A stretch of 64,000 nucleotides of DNA from Saccharospirillum sp039982735 (GTDB lineage: Bacteria > Pseudomonadota > Gammaproteobacteria > Pseudomonadales > Natronospirillaceae): NCBI RefSeq assembly GCF_039982735.1, contig NZ_JBDWXV010000003.1:248001-312000 (forward strand), read 5' to 3'. The position numbers and the translations under genes are program-made. The notes under the pieces were generated by a model. That model searched no databases and was not told the DNA's origin. It saw only the letters and a program-made list of their open reading frames with translations. Below are positions 1-8,574 of the stretch, piece after piece. The first letter of the stretch is position 1, and the number at the start of each line of letters is the position of its first letter.

Positions 1-688
1 GACCAGCCAACAGTAACCGGTATTTCTCGCCCCGACTGATGCTCTTTCGGTCTTCATCGGAAATGGGCGGACCCAGCTCCGGGTTCAACTTGCAACGCAA
101 CCAGATGTAGATAATAAACAGCGACGCCAACAACAACCCGGGCAAGACCCCTGCTAGCCAGAGCTGGCCAACGGGCTGGCGGGCGATCATGGCGTACAGC
201 ACCATCACCACCGAGGGCGGAACCAAAATTCCCAGACTCGCACCGGCCTGTATAACGCCGGTGACCATGCGTTTATCGTAAGACCGTTTCAGCAATTCAG
301 GTAATGCGATGGTCGCGCCAATGGCCATACCCGCCACTGACAACCCGTTCATCGCAGAAATAAGCACCATCAGCAAAATGGTGCCAATGGCCAGGCCGCC
401 GGGCACGGGGCCGAACCAAACATGGAACATTCGGTACAGGTCATCTGCCAGGCGGGATTCTGACATGACATAGCCCATGAAAATAAACATCGGCAACGTC
501 AGCAACGGGTACCAGTTCATCACTTTGATGGTTTGGGCAAAAGCGAGGTCATAGCCGCCCCGGTCACCCCACAAGAACACCGATGCAACCACTGCCACAA
601 ACCCGATCACGCCAAACATGCGCTGACCGGTCAGCATCATCACCAGCATGGACCCGAACATCAGCGCGGCAATCAGATCGTAGGACAT
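1..688 (-). CDS. dctM: TRAP transporter large permease DctM (partial, C-terminal part beyond the window)
   Basis: Large membrane subunit of a tripartite ATP-independent periplasmic transporter, the part that moves an organic acid or similar solute across the inner membrane using an ion gradient. The 229 visible codons start MSYDLIAALMFG and run off the left edge. DctM proteins are usually about 430 residues, so about half is present. The visible half is a run of hydrophobic helices with family-typical stretches such as NGLSVAGMAIGATIALP and GILVPPSVVMVLYA. The ATG overlaps the dctQ stop codon (TGATG), so the two genes are translationally coupled. The substrate cannot be told from this subunit. 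Confidence 0.93.
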   Translation of the reverse strand, partial: MSYDLIAALMFGSMLVMMLTGQRMFGVIGFVAVVASVFLWGDRGGYDLAFAQTIKVMNWYPLLTLPMFIFMGYVMSESRLADDLYRMFHVWFGPVPGGLAIGTILLMVLISAMNGLSVAGMAIGATIALPELLKRSYDKRMVTGVIQAGASLGILVPPSVVMVLYAMIARQPVGQLWLAGVLPGLLLASLFIIYIWLRCKLNPELGPPISDEDRKSISRGEKYRLLLAG

Positions 689-1194
689 CAGAGCTCCACC
701 TTTCTCAGCCGGGCGATATCACGAATAAAAAAGGCAGTGCATTGCAGTATCATCAGCACGATACCGATGACCATGACTATTTTTATGGGGGCCATGTAGG
801 GGCGCCACAGGCCACGTCGTCGTTCGGAATACTCAAGGGCGTAAAGGGTACTTTCGATGCCACCCCACAGCAGAATGCCGAGGTAAACCACCAGCATTAA
901 AATAGTGACGGCATCAACGGCGGCCTTGGTGCGATCGGACCAGCGGCTGTACAGCAGATCCATCCGCACAGCCGAGCCCAGCTGCAAAGCGTAGGCACCA
1001 CCCAGCATGAAGTAACCCATTAACAGAAACTGGGCCATTTCATCAGTCCAGATCTGGGGTTGCCAGCCAGCCCGCGCGATGGCGCCCCACAGCAGAATGC
1101 CCATCAGCGCGAATAACGAGAACATGGCTACCCGACCGACGCCATAGTTCAGGCGTTCAACCCAACGCACATAGACAATCAGGAAACGGGGCAT
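688..1194 (-). CDS. dctQ: TRAP transporter small permease DctQ
   Basis: Small four-helix membrane subunit that partners DctM in a TRAP importer. The 168 residues show four hydrophobic segments (about 16-38, 50-72, 92-112 and 135-158) and the DctQ-like stretch YALQLGSAVRMDLLYSRWSD between helices two and three. A GGGAG ribosome site lies seven bases before the ATG at 1194. No solute-binding dctP gene lies upstream, where an RpiR regulator is divergent; dctP may follow dctM beyond the window or be elsewhere. The divergent regulator is the obvious candidate controller, which is inference. Confidence 0.93.
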   Translation of the reverse strand: MPRFLIVYVRWVERLNYGVGRVAMFSLFALMGILLWGAIARAGWQPQIWTDEMAQFLLMGYFMLGGAYALQLGSAVRMDLLYSRWSDRTKAAVDAVTILMLVVYLGILLWGGIESTLYALEYSERRRGLWRPYMAPIKIVMVIGIVLMILQCTAFFIRDIARLRKVEL

Positions 1195-1289
1195 GACCGA
1201 ACTCCCAGGTCATATGAGGCGGTCGTTGCGGTGGGAGCCCCGGGGGCCCCGGCTGTGCCGGTCGCGGTACAGGCATCGGCGGTCAGCAT
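1179..1289 (-). CDS. possible small upstream ORF overlapping the dctQ start
   Basis: A 36-codon reading frame starts with ATG at 1289 and ends with TGA at 1179, overlapping the first 16 bases of dctQ in another frame. It has a good ribosome site (AGGAAAGGAC) five bases upstream. The predicted peptide is rich in Ala, Thr, Gly and Pro, has no membrane segment and matches no family I know. It could be a leader peptide coupling translation into dctQ, or a chance frame in GC-rich sequence. Confidence 0.25.
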   Translation of the reverse strand: MLTADACTATGTAGAPGAPTATTASYDLGVRSCPVS

Positions 1290-1507
1290 TGGACAGTCCT
1301 TTCCTACTCAACGATAAAACCAGTCTCTGACGCTCTCTGCATCTTGTCAATATCTTTTCAGATTTACATCGACTGTTACAAATCAAACAAAATGACTAAA
1401 CTTCATACAGGGAAAAAACGCACTGACTTGGGTTGTTCTGGTCAAAGATGCACTGGTTTGAGACAGTCTGCGCCCCTGTTTTTACTCGCCTGCTGAGACC
1501 TGATTTC
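1195..1507. other. intergenic region between dctQ and the RpiR gene
   Basis: The spacer between the divergent TRAP operon and RpiR regulator gene must carry both promoters. The dctQ-proximal part is GC-rich (the possible small frame above); 1310-1430 is AT-richer and is the likelier promoter zone. I see no convincing -35/-10 pair, and no copy of the GAAACGYATGTTTC inverted repeat that accompanies the other RpiR gene in this window. Confidence 0.4.
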
Positions 1508-2380
1508 ATGAACCTGCAATCCCATACCATTGAGACCCAACTGCGCAATACCTTGCCCAAACTGACCCGGGCAGAACGCCAGGTGGCAACTTACATGCTG
1601 GGGAACTTTCCGGTGACGGTTCTCGGTTCGGTGGCTTCGGTCGCCCGGGCAGCCGGAGTTTCAAGCCCAACCGTGGTGCGGCTGGTGCAAAAACTGGGGT
1701 ACAAGGGCTATCCGGATTTTCAGGCGGGGTTGCATGAGGAACTTAGCGATACACTGGCCTCCCCCCTGGCCAAACACGACAAATGGGCCGATGCGTACCC
1801 AAGCGCTCACATACTGAACCACTTTGCCGACAAGCTGGTCGATAACCTGAACGCCACTCTGAGTCAGATCGATCAGGCCAGTTTCGATGCCACCACCGGT
1901 CTGCTCTCTGACCCGGAGCGACGCATTTATACGCTGGGCGGACGCCTGACGCATTCCATCGCGGACTATTTCGCCACCGCCCTCAAGGTGATGCGCGGTG
2001 ATGTGGTTGTTCTATCTTCCATGCCCAATACCTGGCCGACCGCCTTGCTGGATATGACCGAGGGCGACGTACTGATCGCCTTCGATGTACGCCGCTATGA
2101 ACCGGCTGTTGTGCAACTGGTGGAGCTGGCGCGGGAACAGGGCGTCGAAATCGTACTGATCACCGACCGCTGGGTATCACCCGCCGCGGTTCACGCACGC
2201 CACACCATGCCCTGCCACATTGAAGCCCCTTCAGCCTGGGATTCACTGACGCCACTGATGGCACTGGTTGAAGCATTACTGGCAGGCGTTCAGGGACGGC
2301 GCTGGGAAGAGACCAGCGCACGACTGAAACGAATAGAAGGGTTGTATGAGCGGACTCGCTTGTTTAAGCGGCCGCGTTGA
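1508..2380 (+). CDS. MurR/RpiR family transcriptional regulator
   Basis: DNA-binding regulator of the RpiR family, which usually controls uptake or catabolism of sugars, amino sugars or related compounds and senses a phosphorylated or small-molecule ligand. Residues about 10-85 form the HTH_6 domain (LTRAERQVATYML, then VSSPTVVRLVQKLGYKGY as recognition region). Residues about 125-265 form a SIS sugar-isomerase-like fold. I chose ATG 1508 (MNLQSHTIETQL), giving 290 residues, the family's usual size. In-frame starts at 1448 (ATG) and 1433 (TTG) would add an unrelated 20-25 residue leader, and none of the three has a strong ribosome site. It is divergent from dctQM and probably regulates it (inference). 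Confidence 0.9.
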   Translation: MNLQSHTIETQLRNTLPKLTRAERQVATYMLGNFPVTVLGSVASVARAAGVSSPTVVRLVQKLGYKGYPDFQAGLHEELSDTLASPLAKHDKWADAYPSAHILNHFADKLVDNLNATLSQIDQASFDATTGLLSDPERRIYTLGGRLTHSIADYFATALKVMRGDVVVLSSMPNTWPTALLDMTEGDVLIAFDVRRYEPAVVQLVELAREQGVEIVLITDRWVSPAAVHARHTMPCHIEAPSAWDSLTPLMALVEALLAGVQGRRWEETSARLKRIEGLYERTRLFKRPR

Positions 2381-2410
2381 AGTCTTGGGGTTCGCACAGT
2401 GGAAAGCAGC

Positions 2411-2528
2411 GGGTGCCGGAGTTGCCCCTGTGGGGGAGTCCGCAGCATGGATGCTGCGGCCTAGGCCCGAGACGTCGGACCGCCATTGACGGATTCACGC
2501 CGACCCCACAGGGGCAACTCCGGTAGCC
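2411..2528 (+). repeat. large palindromic element, copy 1 of 3
   Basis: Long imperfect inverted repeat beginning 30 bases after the RpiR stop codon. The left arm 2411-2435 pairs with the right arm 2504-2528 over 25 positions, with one G-U (2415/2524) and one G-G mismatch (2413/2526). Inside is the family core: AGTCCGCAGCA, an NGGA tetraloop closing an 8-bp hairpin (2440-2447 with 2452-2459), then CTAGGC and GACGGATT. The same core occurs at 17529-17645 and 28155-28267, but the outer arms differ in every copy. Copies 1 and 2 also share a right-hand flank of the form TGCGGACCANNGCCAC. Confidence 0.85.
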
Positions 2529-2547
2529 GTTGCGGACCAATGCCACC

Positions 2548-3405
2548 CTAGTCGTCCAGATCCTCGGCATTTTCCCAGCCTTTGCGCTCTTCCTCTTCGG
2601 CCAGAATGGCGGCAATTTCGCCCAGTACGCCATCGACATCGGCGGCTGTTTCATCGACGTCAAAGTGTCCGGTCAGTTCGGTCTCGTCCGTTAGATCGCC
2701 GGCTTCATAAAGCGCCCAGAGTTCTTCGGCGTAGTGGGTTTTATTCAGCTCGGGCGCAAACTGACCGTAGTAGCGGGTCATGTTATCGACATCACGCTTC
2801 AGCATGGCCTGGGCGTTATTGTTGGCTGCCGCATCGACCGCTTGTGGCAAGTCGATAATCACTGGCCCGTAGGCGTCGACCAGCACGTTGAATTCGGACA
2901 GGTCACCGTGAATCAGGCCTTCGACCAGCATCAGTTTGACGTAATGCATCATCAACGCATGATCTTCCCGCGCCTGCTCCGGCGTCAGCACAACGTCGTC
3001 CAGACGCGGGGCGACACCGCCGTCATCGTCGGTTACCAGCTCCATGATCATGACACCGTCGATGCAACCAAAGGGTTCCGGTACCCGAACACCTGCCGCA
3101 GCCAACCGGTACAACGCATCGACTTCGGCGTTCTGCCAGGTTTCTTCCTGTTGCTTGCGGCCAAAGCGCGAGCCTTTTTCCATGGCACGGGCGCGACGGG
3201 TGCTGCGAACCTTACGGCCTTCGGTATAGGTGGCAGCCTGTTTAAAACTGCGTTTTTTGGCGTCTTTGTACACCTTGGCACAGCGAATTTCCTCGCCACA
3301 GCGGACCACAAACACAGCCGCTTCCTTGCCACTCATCAGGGCACTGATCACTTCATCGATGACGCCATCCTCAATCAGAGGTTGTAGGCGTGCAGGGGCT
3401 TTCAT
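2548..3405 (-). CDS. RIO1-family serine protein kinase
   Basis: Atypical protein kinase of the RIO1 group, 285 residues, of the bacterial type related to the Pseudomonas PA4780 protein. The ATP-site lysine is in IRCAKVYKD (about residue 45), the hinge region is MIMELVTDD, the catalytic loop is LIHGDLSEFNVLVD and the metal-binding loop is VIIDLPQAVD. The C-terminal 60 residues are strongly acidic (DETAADVDG, EEEERKGWENAEDLDD). A GAGGAA ribosome site lies nine bases before the ATG. It stands alone, and cellular targets of bacterial RIO kinases are mostly unknown. Palindromic element 1 lies 20 bases beyond its stop codon. Confidence 0.9.
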   Translation of the reverse strand: MKAPARLQPLIEDGVIDEVISALMSGKEAAVFVVRCGEEIRCAKVYKDAKKRSFKQAATYTEGRKVRSTRRARAMEKGSRFGRKQQEETWQNAEVDALYRLAAAGVRVPEPFGCIDGVMIMELVTDDDGGVAPRLDDVVLTPEQAREDHALMMHYVKLMLVEGLIHGDLSEFNVLVDAYGPVIIDLPQAVDAAANNNAQAMLKRDVDNMTRYYGQFAPELNKTHYAEELWALYEAGDLTDETELTGHFDVDETAADVDGVLGEIAAILAEEEERKGWENAEDLDD

Positions 3406-3464
3406 TCAGTTACGTTCCTCTTCCAATCCGGTATGGATAGTCCGGGCTCGTGTGCATTGTGCGG

Positions 3465-4670
3465 TCACAGATACTGCGCCGCGCAATGTCCGCTGGCCCA
3501 GGCCCACTGAAAATTGTAGCCGCCGAGCCAGCCGGTTACGTCCAGCACCTCTCCAATAAAGTAGAGCCCAGGCACCGACTTTGCTTCAAATGTCTTTGAC
3601 GATACTTCGTCAGTACTGACGCCACCCCGGGTCACTTCCGCCGTACGGTAGCCTTCTGTGCCCGCCGGCACCAGCGTCCAGCGGTGCAGCACCTGGCCGA
3701 GTGCTTCGGTGTCGGCTTTACTCAGATTGGCCAGGGTGGTGCTTCCCAGCGACCTGACCGAACTATGATGCTCCAACCAGGCCTGCACAAAGCGCTTGGG
3801 CAGCAACTGCGCCAGGGCGTTTTTAAGCTCGCCCTTGCGACCCTCTGTCCGCCACTGTGCCAGACAATCGGCAATGGCAACATCCGGCAGAAAGTCGACT
3901 TCGATCGACTCGCCCGGCTGCCAATAATTGGAGATCTGCAGCATCGCCGGCCCACTCAGGCCCTTATGGGTGAACAGCATGGCTTCGCGAAAGCGTGCAT
4001 CACCACAGGAGACACTGACCGGCACGGCAACACCTGCCAGCGACTGCGCCAATTCCAGCAAGTCGCCTGAGAGCGTGAAAGGCACCAGCGAGGCTTCCCG
4101 CCGCTCCACTTTCAAACCAAATTGCCCGGCTACCTGATAACCAAACCCCGTCGCCCCCATGGTCGGGATCGACAGGCCACCGGTGGCCACCACCAGTGAG
4201 GGTGCCGCTACCCGGCCTGTTGAAGTGCTCAGCTGAAAGCGGGTATCTTGCTGCTCGGCCTGATACTCAATGGACTCGACGTCGCATTGGGTGCGAATGT
4301 CAACGCCGGCGGCCTCGCACTCGGCCAGCAATATCGACAGGATATCCTTGGACGACCGGTCACAGAACAACTGCCCCAGTGTCTTTTCATGGAACGCCAG
4401 GTCGTGTTTCTGCACCAGCGATAAAAAGTCATAGGGCGTATAGCGCTTCAGCGCCGATACGCAGAAATGCGGGTTCTTTGAAATAAAATGGGAAGGCTCT
4501 ACCTGGTAGTTGGTGAAATTGCAGCGTCCACCACCCGACATTAGAATTTTCTTGCCGACCTTTTTGGTATGCTCAAGCACCAGCATACGCTTGCCACGCT
4601 GACCCGCCACAGCAGCGCACATCAGGCCGGCGGCACCGCCACCGATAATCAGTCCATCGTACTGCTGCAT
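3465..4670 (-). CDS. NAD(P)/FAD-dependent oxidoreductase, HI0933/YhiN family
   Basis: Flavoprotein of the HI0933 (YhiN/BaiN-like) family, 401 residues, the normal length. The N-terminus is a Rossmann FAD-binding motif (LIIGGGAAGLMCA) followed by the family signature MSGGGRCNFTN. A second nucleotide contact is LVVATGGLSIPTMGATGFGY. The C-terminal FAD-contacting stretch is GLYFIGEVLDVTGWLGGYNFQWAWASG. The physiological substrate of this widespread family is not settled. It lies between the RIO kinase and a diguanylate cyclase, all on the minus strand but with separate spacing, so no functional link is evident. Confidence 0.88.
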   Translation of the reverse strand: MQQYDGLIIGGGAAGLMCAAVAGQRGKRMLVLEHTKKVGKKILMSGGGRCNFTNYQVEPSHFISKNPHFCVSALKRYTPYDFLSLVQKHDLAFHEKTLGQLFCDRSSKDILSILLAECEAAGVDIRTQCDVESIEYQAEQQDTRFQLSTSTGRVAAPSLVVATGGLSIPTMGATGFGYQVAGQFGLKVERREASLVPFTLSGDLLELAQSLAGVAVPVSVSCGDARFREAMLFTHKGLSGPAMLQISNYWQPGESIEVDFLPDVAIADCLAQWRTEGRKGELKNALAQLLPKRFVQAWLEHHSSVRSLGSTTLANLSKADTEALGQVLHRWTLVPAGTEGYRTAEVTRGGVSTDEVSSKTFEAKSVPGLYFIGEVLDVTGWLGGYNFQWAWASGHCAAQYL

Positions 4671-4721
4671 ATCAGAAATGGGGTTCCCGTCGAGTCTGAA
4701 GGTTGGTTGGCACAGAGTGTA

Positions 4722-5882
4722 TCACAGCCCTGTAGCAGAGGATGCGGCCGCCACCACCCAGCGGTCTCTGCCTGCATCCTTGGCACCGTAGAGTGCATCA
4801 TCGGCCCGTTGAATCAGGCTGTTGAGGCTGTCGCCCGGAACCCAGCTCGCTGCTCCGGCGCTGAAAGTGACGGCGCCGTGTTCTAGAAAACAAATAGCCC
4901 ATTCGGAGCGCAGACGGGCAAGAAAGGCATGCGCGGCATTGTCATCGCCGGGAATGATCGCCAGAAACTCTTCGCCTCCGGCCCGGCCAACCTGGCCTTT
5001 GGACGGTTCACAGCAGGCGCGCAATACCAGAGCGAATTGCACCAGCACGGTATCCCCGTACAAGTGGCCGTGCCGGTCGTTCACTTTTTTGAAGTGATCC
5101 AAATCGAGCATGACCAGTGAGAAGGGTCGTTGCAACGCCAGCGCCGCCATCACCCCCTGGTGAATGACCTTGTGATTCAACAACCCGGTCAGGCTGTCTT
5201 TACGCGCCATATCCGTCAGGCGTTTTGACAACACACTGGCCTTGTACAGCTCCTGACTGAAACGCCGTACATGACCCAGAATAATAATGCTCAGCAGCAG
5301 AGCACCGGCGGAGTAGCTAAAACTCAGATCAATAAGGCGTGTCGTGTTATCGGGATAGGCCACTATCCAGTGAGGTGCCCTCAATTCTGCTGTCATCCAG
5401 ACGACCGGCGATACCAGCAATAACGCCAGTAAGCCCAGCCGCCAGCGATTCTCGGCACTTTGCATGCCGACGGCATAGCTCACCAGAATCAGGTAGAGAA
5501 TCAGCGTTGGTCCCTGGGAGCCGGCATTAAGAAACCAGGTGGCCGGGGAGACGATTAACGCCATTATCACCAGCGAAGTGGTCGTAGCTCTCCGGGTCAT
5601 GTCCCGCCAGCGACCCTGCCACCACAACCAGATCAGCACCGGTATAACCGCCAGATAAATACCAACCAGCAAGAGAGGGGTGACACCAAACAGACCATTG
5701 AAGAGCGCAGATACCCACAAAAAAATTATGCCGGACACGATCAGCATCAATTGCTGTTGCTTGAGCGTATCGGTATCGGGGCCTAACAGCCAGCGCACTA
5801 TACGACGCAGGCCCAGGCGACGGCGACGATCTGCCAGCACACGGCTCTTCGGTGAGTCAGCGATGGGGGTGGTGGATGTCAT
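4722..5882 (-). CDS. membrane-bound GGDEF diguanylate cyclase
   Basis: Predicted enzyme making cyclic di-GMP from two GTP. The 386 residues have about six hydrophobic helices between residues 45 and 215 (for example LMLIVSGIIFLWVSALF), a short linker, then a GGDEF domain from about 225 to 375. The active-site loop reads GGEEF, a permitted variant, and KDSLTGLLNHKV begins the domain. The residues where an RxxD product-inhibition site would sit read PSKG, so feedback inhibition is probably absent. The membrane part has no motif I can assign to a named sensor class. It appears monocistronic. Confidence 0.9.
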   Translation of the reverse strand: MTSTTPIADSPKSRVLADRRRRLGLRRIVRWLLGPDTDTLKQQQLMLIVSGIIFLWVSALFNGLFGVTPLLLVGIYLAVIPVLIWLWWQGRWRDMTRRATTTSLVIMALIVSPATWFLNAGSQGPTLILYLILVSYAVGMQSAENRWRLGLLALLLVSPVVWMTAELRAPHWIVAYPDNTTRLIDLSFSYSAGALLLSIIILGHVRRFSQELYKASVLSKRLTDMARKDSLTGLLNHKVIHQGVMAALALQRPFSLVMLDLDHFKKVNDRHGHLYGDTVLVQFALVLRACCEPSKGQVGRAGGEEFLAIIPGDDNAAHAFLARLRSEWAICFLEHGAVTFSAGAASWVPGDSLNSLIQRADDALYGAKDAGRDRWVVAAASSATGL

Positions 5883-5982
5883 CTGGCATCACTCTGGGCA
5901 GGTTTCCTGGCATGGCCAATGTGGGAACTAGCTCACAGTATGATCGTTTCCCAGGCAGGTCGCAAAACCAATTGCGCTTGCC

Positions 5983-6396
5983 TCAGGGCTCAACCTTACC
6001 TCGCATGGCCTTGGTCTTGCCGCGCTGAACTTTCTTCTCTACCCGGCGACGCTGCGAACCCCGGGTGGGCTTGGTAGGCCGCCGGGCTTTTTCCTGTTTG
6101 ACCGCACCGCGAATCAGCTCGGCCAGGCGCTGCAGGGCATCGTCCTTGTTTTTTTCGAACGTTCGAAACCGCTGCGCCTTGATGACGATCACGCCATCTT
6201 TGGTAATCCGGTGGTCCGACAACGCCAGCAGCCGCTCCTTGTAAAAATCCGGCAGGGCGGTTTTGGGCACATCGCAGCGCAGATGCACCGCAGAAGCGAC
6301 TTTATTGACGTTCTGGCCTCCGGCTCCCTGCGCCCGAATCTGGACAATGTCGATCTCCCAGTCGGCCAGTGACACCGCGTTGGATAGTTGTAGCAT
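5983..6396 (-). CDS. arfB: peptidyl-tRNA hydrolase ArfB (alternative ribosome rescue)
   Basis: Ribosome-rescue factor that enters the A site of a stalled ribosome and hydrolyses peptidyl-tRNA. The catalytic GGQ motif sits in RAQGAGGQNVNKVASAVHLR near the N-terminus, and the lysine/arginine-rich tail (about residues 105-137) is the part that threads into the mRNA channel in this family. I chose the ATG at 6396 (MLQLSNAVSLADW), giving 137 residues, the usual length. An in-frame upstream start at 6492 would add a 32-residue cysteine-rich leader with no family counterpart. Confidence 0.92.
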   Translation of the reverse strand: MLQLSNAVSLADWEIDIVQIRAQGAGGQNVNKVASAVHLRCDVPKTALPDFYKERLLALSDHRITKDGVIVIKAQRFRTFEKNKDDALQRLAELIRGAVKQEKARRPTKPTRGSQRRRVEKKVQRGKTKAMRGKVEP

Positions 6397-6488
6397 GATT
6401 ACCTTGAAATAGAGGGCGAAACACTGAGACACGCCGATCAAACCACAGGGGAGGCCAACACAGCAACCCTGCAGGCGGCAGCCTGGCG

Positions 6489-7391
6489 TCAAACCATCGG
6501 AATTTCGGCCACCAGAAAATCAACGGCAGCCCGTATTTTGGGAACCTGATACCGGGTCTTTTGATACAGCAGATAAATCGCCATACCCGGCTGTGTCGTC
6601 ACCTGCAAGCCCGGAGACACCAGAACCGGCACCAGCTCACCGCTGTCCAGATAGGGTTTCAGCACCCAGCCCGGCAGCATCAGAATGCCATCGCCGCGAA
6701 TGGCCCGATCCAGCAACCAGGAGCCAGCATTGGAGTAGCCGACACCCGGGGCCGATACATCCTGCCAGCGGTCATCCAGCTCGCATATCCAGCGAGTTGG
6801 CCCCTGCGGGGTGCGAAAATACAGACCCTTGTGGTGTTTCAGCTCCAGCGGGTGCCTGGGGGTGCCGTATCGGGCCAGGTACTCTGGTGACGCGACGGCG
6901 ATGAAATCGTTGTTCATCAACTTGATGGCGACGACCCGGGCGTCGGGCGCATAGCCACCACGAATGGCGATGTCCACCTCATCCCGGTCCAGCACACTGA
7001 GTTCGTCACTGAGCGTAATGTCCAGCTGCACGTCCGGGTAACGCTGGTTGAACCGGTCCATCAGCGGCAACAGAATGCGCTCTCCGAAGCCAACCATGGC
7101 ACTGATGCGCAACCGACCCATTGGCTCGGCCTGGTAAAGGCTAACGGCCTCGTGGGTTGCATCCAGTTGCGCCAGCACATCGACAATGTCCCGGTAGTAG
7201 CGCTGACCGATTTCAGTCAGCCGCACCACCCGGGTTGAGCGAGTCAGCAGCGTCGCACCGAGATGCGCCTCAAGGTCTGCCACGCGCCGCGACAGCGACG
7301 ACGGCGGTACCTGAAAGTGCTCGGCTGCGCGCGAAAAACTGCGGGTTTCAGCTACTTTCACAAAGTATTTGATGGCTCTCAACTGGTCCAC
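6489..7391 (-). CDS. LysR family transcriptional regulator
   Basis: LysR-type regulator of 300 residues with the winged helix-turn-helix at residues 1-60 (FVKVAETRSFSRAAEHFQV, PPSSLSRRVADLEAHLGATL) and a substrate-binding effector domain from about 90. The effector domain resembles the CrgA/AaeR-type subgroup (RLRISAMVGFGERILLPLMD, VDIAIRGGYAPD). Translation starts at GTG 7391. It is divergent from a CurA-like NADPH reductase gene across 143 bases, the classic layout for a LysR regulator and its target, so it probably controls that gene (inference). The inducer is unknown. Confidence 0.92.
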   Translation of the reverse strand: MDQLRAIKYFVKVAETRSFSRAAEHFQVPPSSLSRRVADLEAHLGATLLTRSTRVVRLTEIGQRYYRDIVDVLAQLDATHEAVSLYQAEPMGRLRISAMVGFGERILLPLMDRFNQRYPDVQLDITLSDELSVLDRDEVDIAIRGGYAPDARVVAIKLMNNDFIAVASPEYLARYGTPRHPLELKHHKGLYFRTPQGPTRWICELDDRWQDVSAPGVGYSNAGSWLLDRAIRGDGILMLPGWVLKPYLDSGELVPVLVSPGLQVTTQPGMAIYLLYQKTRYQVPKIRAAVDFLVAEIPMV

Positions 7392-7534
7392 GGTTTCGAA
7401 AAGCCCTTACTATTGCTTTTAAGACAACAAATATTCGCTCAAATGGCCCTTTTTGTCATCTCAGCCGTCGCAATAATAGACATCAGACCCAAGAATCAGT
7501 CGATTTTGTTCAATCAACACAGTGAGCTAACACC

Positions 7535-8530
7535 ATGAGCACCTATACCGCAATAAACCTGATCAAACGTCCCTCTGGCCCCATTGGCCCCGATTTGTTC
7601 GAGGTGGTTGAAAAACCCGTTCCAACCGCCGGTGATGGCGAATTTCTGGTTCGTCAGACCCACATGTCCCTGGACCCGGCCATGCTGGGCTGGATGTCGC
7701 CCGACACCGAAAGCTACATCCCCCCGGTTGAACTCGGCAGTGTGATGCGTTCTTCCGGCCTGGGTGAGGTCATCGAATCGAATCACCCGGATTTCTCAGT
7801 GGGCGACCGGGTCATGGGCATGTTTGGCTGGCAGGAAATGGCCATCAGCACGGGCAAAGGCGTCAACAAGGTTGATGCATCCCTGCCGGCTGACATGCTG
7901 CTGTCGGTGTTTGCCTTGCCCGGTTTGACGGCCACTCAGGGCCTGTACGGAATTGGCAAGCCAAAGGCCGGTGAAACCATCGTTGTATCCGGTGCAGCCG
8001 GTTCGGTCGGGTCGATCGTCGGCCAGTTGGCCAAAGCCGATGGCCTGAGGGTGATCGGGGTGGTGGGCAGTGAAGACAAAGCCAGCTGGATCATCAACGA
8101 CCTGGGGTTCGACGGCGCGGTCAATTACAAGACGGATGACCTGGGTGCAAAACTCGATGAACTGGCGCCAGAGGGCATCGATCTCTATTTCGAAAATACC
8201 GGTGGCCCTATTCAGCACCGGGTATTCGAACGCATGAATGCACACGGGCGCATCATGGTGTGCGGCATGATCGCCGATTACACCGCGCGCGAACCCAGCC
8301 CCGGCCCGAACTGGATGAACATCATTAAGAAGCGCCTGCTGATTCAGGGTTTCACCATGCCGGATCACCTGCACCAGGCGCCACAGTTGCTGGAAAAACT
8401 GACACCCTACGTTCAGCAGGGCAAGATCAAATACCGGGCACACACCCTAGAAGGCCTCGAATCAGCGATGACCGGATTGAACTTATTCTTTACTGGTGGC
8501 AACGATGGCAAGCTGATCGTTAAACTCTAA
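7535..8530 (+). CDS. NADP-dependent oxidoreductase, zinc-independent MDR family (CurA-like)
   Basis: Medium-chain dehydrogenase/reductase without structural zinc, 331 residues, of the group that includes curcumin reductase CurA, leukotriene B4 12-hydroxydehydrogenase and bacterial 2-alkenal reductases. Such enzymes reduce C=C bonds of enones with NADPH. The substrate-side domain carries MSLDPAMLGWM. The Rossmann motif is VVSGAAGSVGSIVGQLAK (about residues 148-165), and YFENTGGPIQHRVFERMN is typical of the family. A LysR regulator is divergent upstream. A weak 6-bp hairpin (8549-8566) follows the stop codon without a T tract. Confidence 0.9.
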   Translation: MSTYTAINLIKRPSGPIGPDLFEVVEKPVPTAGDGEFLVRQTHMSLDPAMLGWMSPDTESYIPPVELGSVMRSSGLGEVIESNHPDFSVGDRVMGMFGWQEMAISTGKGVNKVDASLPADMLLSVFALPGLTATQGLYGIGKPKAGETIVVSGAAGSVGSIVGQLAKADGLRVIGVVGSEDKASWIINDLGFDGAVNYKTDDLGAKLDELAPEGIDLYFENTGGPIQHRVFERMNAHGRIMVCGMIADYTAREPSPGPNWMNIIKKRLLIQGFTMPDHLHQAPQLLEKLTPYVQQGKIKYRAHTLEGLESAMTGLNLFFTGGNDGKLIVKL

Positions 8531-8574
8531 CGGCTTGCAAAACCAGTCGCCCGCCTCGCAGCGGGCAACTCTGC

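Noticed and set aside
2364..2663. Open frame through palindromic element 1, with similar peptides from elements 2 and 3
   Set aside because: The shared peptide (PRPQHPCCGLP) comes from the repeat core being translated in one frame; the frame joins unrelated flanks in each case.
8549..8566. Hairpin GCCCGC/GCGGGC after the CurA-like gene as a terminator
   Set aside because: Only a 6-bp stem with no T run on either side; kept as a remark in the gene entry.
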